From positions 29,681 through 93,680 of the forward strand of contig NZ_JAABNP010000025.1 in assembly GCF_009928485.1 (NCBI RefSeq): a stretch of DNA of 64,000 bases. The letters run 5' to 3'. A program made the translations under genes and the position numbers. The DNA is from Clostridium sp. C2-6-12. GTDB lineage: Bacteria; Bacillota; Clostridia; Clostridiales; Clostridiaceae. This document shows positions 63,948-64,000 of the stretch, piece after piece (the stretch's first letter is position 1; each line of letters starts with the position of its first letter). The notes beneath the pieces are model-generated. The model was not told the origin of the DNA, did not search any database, and saw nothing but the letters and a program-made list of their open reading frames with translations.

Positions 63948-64000
63948 ATCGAGTAGGAGCTAAATAATTATTTTATTTAGCGTCCTCTCACACCACCGTA
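63948..64000 (-). mobile_element. 3' end of a group II intron (domain V 3' arm and domain VI), cut by the window edge
   Basis: On the minus strand the window edge reads TACGGTGGTGTGAGAGGACG, as at the end of domain V and start of domain VI of bacterial group II introns. GAG and AGGA pair with CTC and TCCT, leaving a single bulged A (plus-strand position 63954) seven nucleotides from the inferred 3' end CTCGAT. The domain VI stem continues with GCTAAATAA/TTATTTAG. The reverse transcriptase and the rest of the intron would lie to the right, outside the window. Confidence 0.65.

Larger units (their letters stand above)
63591..64000. other. Right-end region upstream of spoIVA (410 bp)
   Basis: It contains the spoIVA leader, inverted copies of family 1 repeats (63650-63897), and the end of a group II intron-like sequence (63948-64000). 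No ORF with a ribosome-binding site was found. A sporulation sigma-E promoter for spoIVA is expected within the first ~70 bases but no clean match was seen. Confidence 0.6.

Overview
This is an AT-rich, low-GC Gram-positive chromosome segment. Its conserved housekeeping genes, plus spoVM, spoIVA, ylbJ, codY, prkC/prpC and pta-ackA, point to an anaerobic spore-forming member of Clostridium sensu stricto (butyric or solventogenic type). The species cannot be fixed from the sequence. Almost everything reads on the minus strand; exceptions are yraN, tmcAL, ylbJ and rpmB. No rRNA, tRNA or CRISPR array was seen. Several ORFs open too early or start at TTG/GTG, so starts were set by Shine-Dalgarno (SD) spacing and family length.

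Layout from left to right (transcription mostly right to left). 1-1.8 kb: rimP-nusA-ylxR (ylxR cut by the window edge). 2-9.8 kb: isoprenoid, envelope and translation genes ispG, rseP, dxr, an AI-2E-family permease, cdsA, uppS, frr, pyrH. 9.9-11.8 kb: rpsB-tsf. 12-17.7 kb: codY, topA, dprA, comM. 17.8-25.4 kb: yraN, rnhB, rbgA, rplS, trmD, rimM, khpA, rpsP, ffh, ylxM, ftsY (ribosome maturation and SRP). 25.4-35.7 kb: smc with a 32-codon ORF just upstream, an Elp3-like radical SAM gene, rnc, acpP, plsX, rpmF, yceD, ackA, pta. 36.3-43.2 kb: tmcAL, ylbJ, a coiled-coil protein, coaD, rsmD, recG. 43.2-61 kb: a fakA-like gene, an Asp23 gene, rpmB, spoVM, thiN, rpe, rsgA, prkC, prpC, rlmN, rsmB, a YugP-type protease, fmt, def, priA, coaBC, rpoZ, gmk, remA, yicC. 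This last block follows the Bacillus subtilis gene order closely. 61.4-63.6 kb: a PBECR-like nuclease gene and spoIVA.

The least ordinary part is the right end. A small PBECR-type nuclease-like gene is followed at once by an unusually GC-rich, foldable segment with its own strong terminator; this is a candidate structured RNA that I cannot assign to a known class. The last ~50 bases look like the domain V/VI 3' end of a group II intron read on the minus strand, with a bulged branch-point A. Two dispersed intergenic repeat families occur: one at 24.4, 40.8-41.1 and 63.65-63.9 kb, the other at 8.43 and 61.02 kb. Regulatory sequence worth attention includes a perfect 12-bp palindrome filling the spacer of the yceD-rpmF promoter, a near-consensus CodY box upstream of codY, a hairpin between the SD and start codon of topA, and a possible L19 leader before rplS. 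Two real or likely genes are very short: spoVM (23 codons) and the 32-codon membrane-peptide ORF before smc.
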